Notes under the pieces: generated by a model
What the model was told of the DNA's origin: nothing
The model's input: the letters and a program-made list of their open reading frames with translations, nothing else
Databases searched by the model: none
In this document: positions 50,873 to 59,866 of the stretch, one piece after another
Position numbering within the stretch: position 1 is the first letter of the stretch
How the letters are laid out: every line of letters begins with the position of its first letter
Source of the DNA: CAMTVQ01 sp947085255
GTDB lineage: Bacteria; Bacteroidota; Bacteroidia; Sphingobacteriales; Sphingobacteriaceae
Direction: 5' to 3'
Assembly (NCBI GenBank): GCA_947085255.1
Contig: CAMTVQ010000001.1
Coordinates: 496,001-560,000 of the forward strand
Length of the DNA stretch: 64,000 bases
Translations under genes and position numbers: made by a program

Positions 50873-51960
50873 GACATCCATTCGAAGTAAAAAGTAGTCC
50901 CTGCGCCTAATTCGCTTTCTAACCATATTTTACCTCCACGGTCTTCTACTATGGTTTGTACAATAGCTAAGCCAATTCCTGTGCTTTCTGTTTTACTAAT
51001 TGGATTAACGGTTGCAAAAATTTCAAACACCTTTTCGTGATGCCTGGCATCAATACCACGCCCATTATCTTTTACGCTAAATAAATAACCCTTATTGGCA
51101 GGCTCGCCATGCACCGTGATAATTGGATTTGGTTTATCGTTGTATTTAATGGCATTGCTTATGAGGTTTTGAAACACCTGCTGCAGCTTGAGTTTTTCGG
51201 TGTTTAGAGTCGGAATTTGACCGGTTATGTTAATGACTACATTACTCGGCGGTGCCAACAAATGAATAATATCTTGCAGTAGGTGGTTGACATCTGTATG
51301 CTCTTTTGCCTCTTGCTTGCGGCTGGATGTAGAATAATCCAAGATGCCAGCTACCATTTCTTGTAAGCTGAATACCTGATCTTTCATCAGTTTTAAATGT
51401 TCATCTACTTCATCATATTTTTTATTATCGTTATTAGCAATGGTAAAGTCGAGTAGAGCGTGTATTCCACCCAGTGGTGCCTTTACATCATGCGAAACAA
51501 TGTGAACGAACTTGTCTAGTTTTTTATTTAGGCCCTCTACTTCACGTATATAATCTTTTAATACTTGCCGCTGAAAATAGATTGTTTCGAACACTTCTAC
51601 CTTAGCCAATGTTGTTTTAGTATCTAATGGCTTGTATAAATAATCTACCGCTCCTGCCTTATAGCCGCGCAACATATATTGCTCCTCTTTAAGAATTGCT
51701 GTAAGGAAAATAATAGGAATATCTTCTGTTTTAGGGTTTGATTTAAGTATTTCTGCAACCTCATAGCCGTCCATTTGGGGCATTTGTACATCCAGCATCA
51801 CTAATCCAATATCATGCTTGAGTACTAACTTTAATGCTTCGTTGCCCGATTCGGCTTTAAAGAGGGTACGTCCTGGTTTTTCTAACAAACTTTCTAATGC
51901 CAATAGATTTTCTGGTTTGTCATCAACCATTAAAATATTTATATTTTTTTCGGATTGCAT
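50869..51960 (-). CDS. REC-HisKA-HATPase response-regulator/histidine kinase
   Basis: The 363-residue soluble protein starts with a receiver domain (~7-125; phospho-acceptor Asp57 in LVMLDVQMPQMDGYE, Lys110 in YKPLD). It continues with a HisKA domain (His157 in HIVSHDVKAPLGGIHA) and HATPase (~245-362; ISNAIKYNDKPNPIITVHGE, DNGRGIDARHHEKVFEIFAT). There is no membrane segment. It is last in the four-gene CheR-CheB-kinase operon, 2 nt after the cheB-like gene. It may take phosphate from the upstream hybrid kinase and pass it on; the final output is not encoded here. Confidence 0.9.
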   Translation of the reverse strand: MQSEKNINILMVDDKPENLLALESLLEKPGRTLFKAESGNEALKLVLKHDIGLVMLDVQMPQMDGYEVAEILKSNPKTEDIPIIFLTAILKEEQYMLRGYKAGAVDYLYKPLDTKTTLAKVEVFETIYFQRQVLKDYIREVEGLNKKLDKFVHIVSHDVKAPLGGIHALLDFTIANNDNKKYDEVDEHLKLMKDQVFSLQEMVAGILDYSTSSRKQEAKEHTDVNHLLQDIIHLLAPPSNVVINITGQIPTLNTEKLKLQQVFQNLISNAIKYNDKPNPIITVHGEPANKGYLFSVKDNGRGIDARHHEKVFEIFATVNPISKTESTGIGLAIVQTIVEDRGGKIWLESELGAGTTFYFEWMS

Positions 51961-51962
51961 AC

Positions 51963-52529
51963 TTATACTAATTGATTTAATAATTCACTAATATGTACTG
52001 GTGCAGCTACTATCGCTTTTGAGTTTAATGCTATTGCCGCTTCTGGCATTGTTGTACTATCTGCCGAGGCTGGGTCTTGTATAAAAACCATTCCTCCTTT
52101 ATGCTCTATTCTGTGTAATCCTTTTGCCCCGTCGGCGTTAGAACCCGAAAGCAAAACACCTACCAAACTACTCCCAAAAGTATCTGCAAAACTCTCAAAT
52201 GCAACATCTATGGACGGTCTGCTATAGTTTACTGCCTCCGAATAATCTAAGGAAAGTGTTTCATTATCTTCTACCAACACATGATAATTAGCAGGAGCTA
52301 CGTAAATTTTTCCAAAAACTATTTCTTCTTTGTCGTCAATTTCTTTAACATTTTTTTTGCCTGTGCGCGCCATCAATACTTCTACAAAACCACTTTCTAC
52401 ATTTTTCAACCGATGCAAAACAATTATAATGGGCCATTTAAAATCAGGCTTTAATTGCTTTAGTATCACTATCAAAGGTTCTAAAGCACCTGCAGAACCT
52501 CCTATTATAATTACTTTTCGGGTGCCCAT
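51963..52529 (-). CDS. stand-alone CheB-type methylesterase domain protein
   Basis: The 188-residue protein is the CheB catalytic domain without the usual N-terminal receiver. The Ser-His-Asp triad is Ser12 in IIGGSAGALEP, His39 in IVLHRLKN and Asp133 in SGSNADGAKGL. It would remove methyl groups from, or deamidate, Glu/Gln side chains of a receptor-like coiled coil. Lacking a receiver, it should be unregulated by phosphorylation or controlled by a partner in trans. Flanked by cheR-like (3 nt) and REC-kinase (2 nt) genes, it is surely co-translated. Confidence 0.9.
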   Translation of the reverse strand: MGTRKVIIIGGSAGALEPLIVILKQLKPDFKWPIIIVLHRLKNVESGFVEVLMARTGKKNVKEIDDKEEIVFGKIYVAPANYHVLVEDNETLSLDYSEAVNYSRPSIDVAFESFADTFGSSLVGVLLSGSNADGAKGLHRIEHKGGMVFIQDPASADSTTMPEAAIALNSKAIVAAPVHISELLNQLV

Positions 52530-52532
52530 ACT

Positions 52533-53375
52533 TTAGACTTTTGGTTTTAATCTAAATAACTTACTCTTACTATCGGTCACCTCGTATTGCGCACTATCAG
52601 CACTAAACAACAAACTTTCTTTTGAGCCTAATGCCAAATATCCTAGTGGTATTAAACTTTCGGTAAACAAGTGTATCGTTTTACTTTGCAACTCCTTATC
52701 AAAGTAAATCAGTACGTTTCTGCATAAAATTAAGTTAAACTCATTAAAACTTTGGTCGGTTACAAGATTGTGCACAGCAAAAACCATATTCTTTTTTAGG
52801 CTATCATCAAAATAAGCCTTACCATCTGCTACATTATAATACTGCGAAAACTCTTGGACACCGCCCGAATTGATATAATTTTGCGTGTATTCCTTCATGT
52901 GTTGCAAGGATACTGTACCCTTTTTAGCAGTACTTAGTACCTGAGGATTGATATCTGTGGCATACTGTTTACTGCGATTTAATAACCCTGCTTCTTGTAG
53001 CAAAATAGCCATAGAGTATACTTCCTCTCCTGTGGAACAACCTGCATGCCATATTTTTATAAAGGGATAAGAGGCTAAACTGGGTAGTATTTTTTCGCGT
53101 AAACTTTTGTAAAACCAAGGGTCGCGAAACATCTCGGTAATATTAACCGTCACATTTTGTAAAAAATCAACAAAAGCAGTATCACTCTTTAATAAAACCG
53201 GGAGTAACTCATTCAGCGTTTTAGTTTGCGTTTGTACCAAATAGCGCTGAATACGACGTTTCAAAGAGCTTTTGGAATAGCCCATAAAATCGTATCCGTA
53301 TCGTTTTTCGATACCCTTAAGAAAATAGCGCAGTTCGGTATTTTCTAATTCTATCAATGAATTATCTTCTGCCAC
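52533..53375 (-). CDS. CheR-type protein-glutamate methyltransferase
   Basis: The 280-residue protein has the all-helical CheR N-domain (~10-80; FLKGIEKRYGYDFMGYSKSS, RRIQRYLVQ) and a C-terminal SAM-binding domain with IWHAGCSTGEEVYSMAILL. The ATDINPQVL and NLILCRNVLIYFD motifs follow. It would methylate Glu residues in helical signalling domains. The start is a GTG at 53375 overlapping the upstream kinase stop (TAGTG). With no chemoreceptor, CheA or CheW nearby, the likely substrate is the coiled coil of the kinase encoded just upstream; this is inference. Confidence 0.9.
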   Translation of the reverse strand: MAEDNSLIELENTELRYFLKGIEKRYGYDFMGYSKSSLKRRIQRYLVQTQTKTLNELLPVLLKSDTAFVDFLQNVTVNITEMFRDPWFYKSLREKILPSLASYPFIKIWHAGCSTGEEVYSMAILLQEAGLLNRSKQYATDINPQVLSTAKKGTVSLQHMKEYTQNYINSGGVQEFSQYYNVADGKAYFDDSLKKNMVFAVHNLVTDQSFNEFNLILCRNVLIYFDKELQSKTIHLFTESLIPLGYLALGSKESLLFSADSAQYEVTDSKSKLFRLKPKV

Positions 53376-56300
53376 TATTTATATAACCACACTTTCATCA
53401 ACGATAGTAACTGATCTACATTTACTGGTTTAGAAATGTAATCGGATGCGCCTGCTTCTATACATTTTTCTCTATCTCCTTGCATGGCTTTGGCTGTAAG
53501 TGCCAGTATGGGTAAATTTTTGTACTTATTTGCCTTTCTTATCTCTGTCATGGCTTCATATCCATCCATTTCGGGCATCATCATGTCCATCAAAACCATT
53601 TCTATATTCGAGTTTTGCTTCAACACGCTAATGGCTTCTCGTCCATCTCCTGCAGTAAGCACTTTCATCTGATTGAGTTCCAAAACATTGCTCAAAGCAA
53701 AAATATTACGCATATCATCGTCTACCAACAACACACATCTGTCTCTCAATACATCATCCAATACAGGTTGGTAATCTGGTTTTAAAACCACCTCAGCTTT
53801 GCCATGCTGTTGCAAAAGATATATTTCTTCTACTATTCGTTTAGCCGATTGCGAACTTTTTACCACCGTAATTACCTGCATCTTTTTCAACTGTTCATCT
53901 TCCTGTTCGGTCAATGTTTTAGCAGTATAGGCTATTACCGCAAGGTCTTGCAAATTTTTATTGGCTTTTATTTTAGCAATCCAATCCAAGGCATCTACCT
54001 CTTTCAACTCCAATGCTGTAATTAGTACAGGGGGCGATACATTTGCCAGTGCTTTCAGTGCTGCTTTTGTATCAAGTACATGAATTACCCGAATATCCTC
54101 TGCTTCTTCCTCTATTTCTTGTAACAACAGCTCAGCCTTTTTGGCATCTGAATGTAGCAGCACTACTTCTTTTGTTCTTTCTTGGCGTTGGATAGCCGCA
54201 TTGCTTATATTTTCTACTACAGGTGATGTAGAGATAAGATTATCATTTTCTATTTCATCAATTGCAGTTGGGAGGTAAATAGTAAAGGTACTTCCTTTTT
54301 TATCCACACTATTCAAATGAATTTCGCCACCCAAGCGATGCACCAATTCTTTACTGATAGATAAGCCTAATCCTGTTCCGCCGTATCTTCTGCTGGTAGA
54401 ACCATCCGCTTGCTGGAATGCCTCAAATATTAATGCTTGTTTTTCTGCTGGAATACCAATTCCACTATCAACAACCTCAAATCCAATAATTTGTGTAGCA
54501 CTATAATGAGAGCGTTTTTTTAGTTTAATATCGGCAGGGAATATATTTAACTGCACCGCCCCCCCATTTGCCGTAAATTTAAATGCATTCGAAAGCAGGT
54601 TTTTCAGTATCTGCTCCAAACGCATTTTATCTGTAACAATAGTAGCAGGCAAGCCATCCTTTACCATCAACTCAAAACTGATTTTCTTTTGATTGGCCGT
54701 TTCCTTAAACAAATTAGAAATATCTGATTTGATAGATGCGATGCTTACCGTCTCGATATTGAAATCGATTTTTCCTGCCTCAATTTTAGATAAGTCAAGA
54801 ATATCATTAATTAAGTTTAGTAAATCATTACCCGATTTATGAATTACCTGCGCATACTCTACTTGCTTATCAGTAAGGTTGCTCTCCTTGTTTTCCATCA
54901 TCAATTTTGCCAAAATGAGCACACTATTTAATGGTGTGCGCAGCTCATGACTCATATTGGCTAAAAATTCGGATTTGTACTTACTGGTTTGTTCCAGTTC
55001 GTGGGCTTTTGCCATCACCTCCTGCCGCGCTAGTTCTATTGCATCATTTTTTTCTTCTAGCTCTTGTGCCTTTTCTTCCAGTTCTACATTGGTTTGTTTC
55101 AATTCCTCTTGCTGCACACGCAATTCTTCTTCAGATGCTTGTAACAGTTGAGTTTGATTTGCCAATTCTTCATTTGTTTGGCGCAATTCCTCCTGTTGTT
55201 GTTCCAGTTCTTCTGTTTGTTGTTGCGTTTCTTCCAACAGTTCGGCGGTACGAATACTTGATTGAGCAGCACCTATTGCAATGGCTATATTCTCTAATAC
55301 AAACTCTACAAATTCTAGCTGAGTTATGGTAAAATCCATTGCACTCCCTAACTCAATAACCCCTTTTACATCGTTACCAATTGCCAACGGAAAAACAGCA
55401 ATATTACGCGGAGTAGCTTCTCCTAAACCCGAATTAATCTGAATATAATTTTCTGGAACATCTGTAAATACAATCGCTTTGTTTTCAATTGCAGCCTGAC
55501 CTACTAAACCTTCGCCAAATGCTATCGCAGTTTCGCTACGTTTGCGATGCTTAAACGCATAACTACCCGCTAAGTTCAGCTGCTGTCCTTTATCCGACAC
55601 AAGGTACAATGCCCCTATTTGCAATTTTAGGTAATGCGCAAAAAAGGAAACAATACCATTAGACATATCTAATATATTGCCTCCTTTTCTGAGTGTCTCA
55701 TTCAGTTCCCCCGCACCAGTAAGCACCCAATTCCGTTTCTCATTTTCTGCAGATAAATCCAGCAACTGTTGATTATTTTCTTTTAATAACAGTTCTGCTG
55801 CACGTTGTTTATCAAAAGTGCCTCGTATATATAATACTAAGGCAATAACAATAATTAGAATGAGGAGAATACCAACAACAAGAATTTGTTCTGTTTGCTT
55901 AATAGTATGCTGTGTCTTTTCTGAGCGAATTTTAAGCAACTTATTTTCTTCGGCTATCAGCACCTTTATTTGCTTTCTAAAACTATCCATTAGTTGTTTA
56001 CCCCCGCCTAAAGCAATCAAATCACGCACTTTTTCAAAACCCTCATTCGTACGCATATCCACCTTAAACTGTAAATCCTTAGTTTTAGCGGCTACAATTG
56101 GACGTAAGATTTCGATATTCTGCTGAATAATCTCATTGCTTTTTGTCACTACAGTTAAATCCTCAATCTGTTGATTGATTTTGCTTAAACTCTCATAGTA
56201 AACATCCAAAAATTCTTCTTTTCCAGTAACAAAATATCCTCTTGCACCGGCTTCTGCATATACTACGCTTTGTTCAATTGCCTCTATCTTTTGAATCACC

Positions 56301-56452
56301 TCATAGGTGAAAACCACCTTATCGCTATCAAGAGTTAGCTCTTCAATACTTTGGTAAGAAATATATCCTACCCCCACAACCAAAACAATGGAAAGCGTAA
56401 ATCCAGCAAATAATCTGTTGGCAAAGGATATTTTAGGAATAAGAGTACTCAT
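53375..56452 (-). CDS. CHASE3-GAF hybrid sensor histidine kinase with two receiver domains
   Basis: This 1025-residue protein has TM1 (~12-32), a periplasmic CHASE3 sensor (~38-180; EAGARGYFVTGKEEFLD), TM2 (~190-210), GAF (~250-395) and a ~90-residue Gln/Glu-rich coiled coil (~402-492). HisKA follows (His502 in NMSHELRTPLNS), then HATPase (~605-728; GGTGLGLSISKEL), a degenerate receiver (~762-880, no clear acceptor Asp) and an intact receiver (~905-1022; Asp956 in LMDMMMPEMDGYE). It is first of the operon with CheR, CheB and REC-kinase. The coiled coil resembles the methylated helices of chemoreceptors, suggesting adaptation by methylation; this is inference. Confidence 0.92.
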   Translation of the reverse strand: MSTLIPKISFANRLFAGFTLSIVLVVGVGYISYQSIEELTLDSDKVVFTYEVIQKIEAIEQSVVYAEAGARGYFVTGKEEFLDVYYESLSKINQQIEDLTVVTKSNEIIQQNIEILRPIVAAKTKDLQFKVDMRTNEGFEKVRDLIALGGGKQLMDSFRKQIKVLIAEENKLLKIRSEKTQHTIKQTEQILVVGILLILIIVIALVLYIRGTFDKQRAAELLLKENNQQLLDLSAENEKRNWVLTGAGELNETLRKGGNILDMSNGIVSFFAHYLKLQIGALYLVSDKGQQLNLAGSYAFKHRKRSETAIAFGEGLVGQAAIENKAIVFTDVPENYIQINSGLGEATPRNIAVFPLAIGNDVKGVIELGSAMDFTITQLEFVEFVLENIAIAIGAAQSSIRTAELLEETQQQTEELEQQQEELRQTNEELANQTQLLQASEEELRVQQEELKQTNVELEEKAQELEEKNDAIELARQEVMAKAHELEQTSKYKSEFLANMSHELRTPLNSVLILAKLMMENKESNLTDKQVEYAQVIHKSGNDLLNLINDILDLSKIEAGKIDFNIETVSIASIKSDISNLFKETANQKKISFELMVKDGLPATIVTDKMRLEQILKNLLSNAFKFTANGGAVQLNIFPADIKLKKRSHYSATQIIGFEVVDSGIGIPAEKQALIFEAFQQADGSTSRRYGGTGLGLSISKELVHRLGGEIHLNSVDKKGSTFTIYLPTAIDEIENDNLISTSPVVENISNAAIQRQERTKEVVLLHSDAKKAELLLQEIEEEAEDIRVIHVLDTKAALKALANVSPPVLITALELKEVDALDWIAKIKANKNLQDLAVIAYTAKTLTEQEDEQLKKMQVITVVKSSQSAKRIVEEIYLLQQHGKAEVVLKPDYQPVLDDVLRDRCVLLVDDDMRNIFALSNVLELNQMKVLTAGDGREAISVLKQNSNIEMVLMDMMMPEMDGYEAMTEIRKANKYKNLPILALTAKAMQGDREKCIEAGASDYISKPVNVDQLLSLMKVWLYK

Positions 56453-56559
56453 AATTATATATTTGGAACATCTAAACTACGGTATTCCACAGAACTACAA
56501 GCTATTCCAATAGGGTTTTTAGGTATTTATTTTTTACTCAAGAAAAAACCAGCACAAGC

Positions 56560-57840
56560 CTACTCCACTATCAATAAATAATAGTTTTTCTTGCCTTTTT
56601 GTACCAGTAAATATCGATTGTTTAATAAATGCTGACTGGAGATCAGCTCGGTTTCTGCAGCCACTTTTACTTTATTGATAGCCACGCCCCCACCTTGAAT
56701 CATTTTACGTGCTTCTCCTTTAGATGGGAAAACTTGAGCAGCTGTCGCCAGTAATTCTACCACATTTACACCTACGGCAAGTGCATCTTTACTCACTTTA
56801 AATTGCGGAACACCTTCAAATACCGAAAGCAGTACTTGTTCTGGCAATTCGTTTAAAGCATCTGCTGCAGCATTACCAAACAAAATTTCACCTGCTTTTA
56901 CTGCCATATCAAACTCTCTATCGCCATGCACTCGCATGGTTACTTCTTTTGCTAATGCCTTTTGCAGCACACGCAAATGAGGTGCTGTTTGATGCTCTGC
57001 CTCTAATTGTTCAATCTCGGTTTTACTCAATAACGTAAAAATGCGTATCCAGTTAGCGGCATCTGCATCCGAAGCATTGAGCCAAAACTGATAAAATTGA
57101 TATGGAGATGTTTTTACAGGATCTAACCAGATATTACCGCCTTCGGTTTTACCGAATTTTGTTCCATCGGCTTTTTTAATCAACTGTGTAGTAAGTGCAT
57201 ATGCCTCTCCAGCATCTTTACGTCTAATTAATTCTGTTCCGGTTACAATATTGCCCCACTGATCACTACCACCCATTTGCAACAAACAGTTATGGTGTTT
57301 CCACAAGTAATAAAAATCATACCCTTGTACCAATTGGTAGGTAAACTCCGTAAACGACATCCCCTCACCTTCCAACCGTTTCTTTACCGAATCTTTTGCC
57401 ATCATGTAATTTACCGTAATATGTTTACCTACATCACGTATAAAATCAAGAAAGCTAATGTCTTTAAACCAATCGTAATTATTTACCAATTCGGCACTAT
57501 TTGCGCCGCATTTAAAGTCTAAAAAACGTTCTAACTGTTTTTTTATCCCTGCCAAATTATGTTGTAAAACATCTTCAGAGAGTAAGTTTCTTTCTTGAGA
57601 TTTACCAGAAGGATCGCCCACCATACCAGTTGCACCACCCACTAAAGCAACGGGCTTATGCCCTGCACGTTGAAAATGGATTAAGGTCATGATTTGTGCC
57701 AAACTACCCACGTGCAACGAATCTGCCGTTGGGTCGAATCCAATATACCCCGATACCATTCCTTTAGATAAAATATCTTCCGTTCCGGGCATTACATCAT
57801 GCAAAATGCCTCTCCAGCGCAATTCTTCAACAAAATTCAT
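56560..57840 (-). CDS. tyrS: tyrosine--tRNA ligase
   Basis: The 426-residue class I synthetase charges tRNA-Tyr. The HIGH-type motif is in GFDPTADSLHVGSL, the tyrosine-binding region is QLVQGYDFYYLWK with GGSDQWGNIVTGTELIRR, and the KMSKS-type loop is GTKFGKTEGG. A C-terminal S4 RNA-binding domain (~350-420; VFPSKGEARKMIQGGGVAIN) completes it. The ATG at 57840 (MNFVEELRWRGILHD) is the conventional start. An ATG one codon earlier is equally possible, and a TTG 87 nt upstream would add an unconserved extension. A -7 element TATCTTTG lies 28 nt upstream. Confidence 0.95.
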   Translation of the reverse strand: MNFVEELRWRGILHDVMPGTEDILSKGMVSGYIGFDPTADSLHVGSLAQIMTLIHFQRAGHKPVALVGGATGMVGDPSGKSQERNLLSEDVLQHNLAGIKKQLERFLDFKCGANSAELVNNYDWFKDISFLDFIRDVGKHITVNYMMAKDSVKKRLEGEGMSFTEFTYQLVQGYDFYYLWKHHNCLLQMGGSDQWGNIVTGTELIRRKDAGEAYALTTQLIKKADGTKFGKTEGGNIWLDPVKTSPYQFYQFWLNASDADAANWIRIFTLLSKTEIEQLEAEHQTAPHLRVLQKALAKEVTMRVHGDREFDMAVKAGEILFGNAAADALNELPEQVLLSVFEGVPQFKVSKDALAVGVNVVELLATAAQVFPSKGEARKMIQGGGVAINKVKVAAETELISSQHLLNNRYLLVQKGKKNYYLLIVE

Positions 57841-57867
57841 CATTTTTGGGGTTATTCTTAACTTGCG

Positions 57868-57875
57868 CAAAGATA
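57868..57875 (-). promoter_or_regulatory. -7 promoter element of tyrS
   Basis: The minus strand reads TATCTTTG (TAnnTTTG), 28 nt before the tyrS ATG. The -33 box is weak. A 10-bp inverted pair (TGTCTATTTG 57906-57915 and CAAATAGACA 57946-57955) lies upstream in the divergent region and may be regulatory. Confidence 0.45.
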
Positions 57876-57974
57876 TAGGAAATGTGTAAATATGATTTGA
57901 CAATTTGTCTATTTGACAATTCGCCAATAAACGCTACATTATCGACAAATAGACACATTAACACCATTGACTAA

Positions 57975-58655
57975 TTGAACTACCTCTCCCACTTTTATTT
58001 CGATCAGCATCAAACAGATGCTTATTATATCTTAGGGATAGCCTTGCCCGATTTAACAAAAGCGTTTAATAAATCTTGGAATATTCATCCGCACAAAAAC
58101 CAAGATTTATGGCAAACAGATACTACACTTACTCAAATACATAAGGGTTGGCAACAGCATTTAGCAGTTGACTTTCATTTTCACAACTCCACATTTTTTG
58201 AGCAGGAAACCTTAATTATCAAACAAGCATTTCGTGATGCTCCCTTTCAATCTGCTTTTTTACGCCCATCAGTATTAGCACACATTAGTTTAGAACTGGT
58301 TTTGGATAACTTATTACAAAAAGACAAACACGTAGACGCCGAAAAATTTTACCACAAGCTAACGACTATTGATACCCAAAACATGGTTCTGTTTATGGAG
58401 TTGAATGGCATTACCGATGCTGCCAGTTGCCAAACACGTTACCAAGCATTTGTCGACTCAAAATATTTATTGAGCTACGTACATACCGAACGGCTTGCTT
58501 ATGCGTTAAGCAGAGTATGCCAGCGCATTTGGGGCGAGGCATTACCAGAAACCGACATAAAACAATTGGAACTAATCTTAAAAAACACGTCTGATAGGTT
58601 GCATACTAATTATATGGTTATATTTGAAGAAATTTCTGCCAAACTACATATATAG
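57975..58655 (+). CDS. conserved Bacteroidota protein, distantly like ACP phosphodiesterase (AcpH/DUF479)
   Basis: The 226-residue protein opens MNYLSHFYFDQHQTDAYYIL, resembling the MNFLAHLYL opening of AcpH-type acyl-carrier-protein phosphodiesterases, and is rich in His, Asp and aromatic residues (AVDFHFHNSTFF, LAHISLELVLDNLL) as in HD-like hydrolases. AcpH removes the phosphopantetheine arm from ACP, but the similarity is too weak to claim that reaction. The start is a TTG at 57975: the codon before it is a stop and the conserved opening begins exactly here. The next gene starts directly after its stop, so the two are coupled. It is divergent from tyrS. Confidence 0.6.
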   Translation: MNYLSHFYFDQHQTDAYYILGIALPDLTKAFNKSWNIHPHKNQDLWQTDTTLTQIHKGWQQHLAVDFHFHNSTFFEQETLIIKQAFRDAPFQSAFLRPSVLAHISLELVLDNLLQKDKHVDAEKFYHKLTTIDTQNMVLFMELNGITDAASCQTRYQAFVDSKYLLSYVHTERLAYALSRVCQRIWGEALPETDIKQLELILKNTSDRLHTNYMVIFEEISAKLHI

Positions 58656-59735
58656 ATGCGTCGCCTTTTTCTCTTTTGCTTCTTCGGTATGCTTACGGCG
58701 CTTGTTCACGCACAAATTGTACGCAAATACAGTAATGAATTTTTAAATATTGGCGTAGGCGCACGTTCATTAGGCATGAGCAATGCTTTTGTGAGCAGTA
58801 CCGATGATGTAACAGCTGGATATTGGAATCCTGCGGGGCTTACCAGCCTAAACGGTAAAACAGAAGTAAGCCTTATGCATGCCGAATATTTTGCGGGCAT
58901 TGCCAAATACGATTATGCCGCTTTTGCCACACCTATTGACAATACTGCCTACGTAGGCATATCCGTAATTCGTTTTGGGGTAGATGGCATACCCGACACC
59001 ACTGAACTAATAGACGCCAACGGAAATATTAATTACGATCGCGTAAAAACCTTTTCGGCAGCCGATTATGGCGTATTGCTTAGTTATGCCCGTAAAGTAA
59101 AAACGCCAGATAGTAGCAAAGCAACCTTGAGCTATGGTGCAAATGCAAAAATTGTGCGCCGTACTATTGGTTCTTTTGGGCAATCGTGGGGATTTGGCAT
59201 AGATGCAGGAATACAATACCGTTACAAAAAATTTGGTGCCGCTATTATGGCACGTGATGTAACCACCACATTTAATGCTTGGAACTACACCCTTAACCAA
59301 CAAACAAAAGATGTATTTGCCCAAACGGGTAACGAAATTCCAACAAACTCCATTGAACTTACGGTACCTAAATTTATTATTGGGTTAAATTACGCTACAC
59401 GTATTAAACAAAAATTTGGGTTAAATACCGAGTTAGATATAGATATAAATACGGACGGGCAACGCAATACGCTAATAAGTAGTAAGGTGAGTGCCGACCC
59501 TCATATTGGCGTAGAGTTAGACTACAAAAAAATTATTTTTTTACGTAGTGGCATAGGTAACATACAACAAGTAAGCGACTTTGAAGGTAAAAAATCATAC
59601 GTACTACAACCAAACATCGGTATAGGCTTGCGCATTAAAAAAGTAACGATTGACTATGCATTAACCAATATAAGCGGCATTTCGGATGTGTTGTACTCTA
59701 ATGTATTTTCGCTAAAATTAAATCTTACACGGTAA
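58656..59735 (+). CDS. PorV/PorQ-family outer-membrane protein (T9SS-associated)
   Basis: The 359-residue protein has a signal peptide (MRRLFLFCFFGMLTALVHAQ). The opening VGARSLGMSNAFVSSTDDV followed by TAGYWNPAGL is the hallmark of PorV/PorQ-type proteins in the FadL-like porin superfamily, and the rest is beta-barrel sequence ending in aromatic/hydrophobic strands (DVLYSNVFSLKLNLTR). PorV shuttles T9SS cargo from the translocon to the attachment complex. This may be one of several paralogues (PorV2-like) rather than PorV itself. It fits the three T9SS-tailed proteins in the window. Its ATG follows the previous stop with no gap. Confidence 0.82.
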   Translation: MRRLFLFCFFGMLTALVHAQIVRKYSNEFLNIGVGARSLGMSNAFVSSTDDVTAGYWNPAGLTSLNGKTEVSLMHAEYFAGIAKYDYAAFATPIDNTAYVGISVIRFGVDGIPDTTELIDANGNINYDRVKTFSAADYGVLLSYARKVKTPDSSKATLSYGANAKIVRRTIGSFGQSWGFGIDAGIQYRYKKFGAAIMARDVTTTFNAWNYTLNQQTKDVFAQTGNEIPTNSIELTVPKFIIGLNYATRIKQKFGLNTELDIDINTDGQRNTLISSKVSADPHIGVELDYKKIIFLRSGIGNIQQVSDFEGKKSYVLQPNIGIGLRIKKVTIDYALTNISGISDVLYSNVFSLKLNLTR

Positions 59736-59838
59736 ATCGGTTGCCCGTTACCCGTTACCAGTTGCCAGTTTTTGTTATCGGTACAGATTACTTGCTAAAT
59801 GATTTTGATTTATTGAAATTTGACACCCACACATTCTA

Positions 59839-59866
59839 ATGACTAATGACTAATGACTAATGACTA
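59839..59866. repeat. four tandem ATGACTA heptamers overlapping the aroQ start
   Basis: Four exact ATGACTA units run into the aroQ coding region. The ATG of the last unit (59860-59862) is the aroQ start codon and its remaining bases encode residues 2-3. The upstream units create out-of-frame ATGACTAATGACTAA mini-ORFs. The unit is the same as in the 25359-25421 array. The preceding 59740-59775 stretch holds CCCGTTACC/AGTTGCC words that match the array at 11588 in inverted form. Confidence 0.92.

Noticed and set aside
57844..57927. N-terminal extension of TyrRS from a TTG
   Set aside because: The extra ~29 residues are unlike TyrRS starts and cover the -7 element at 57868-57875.
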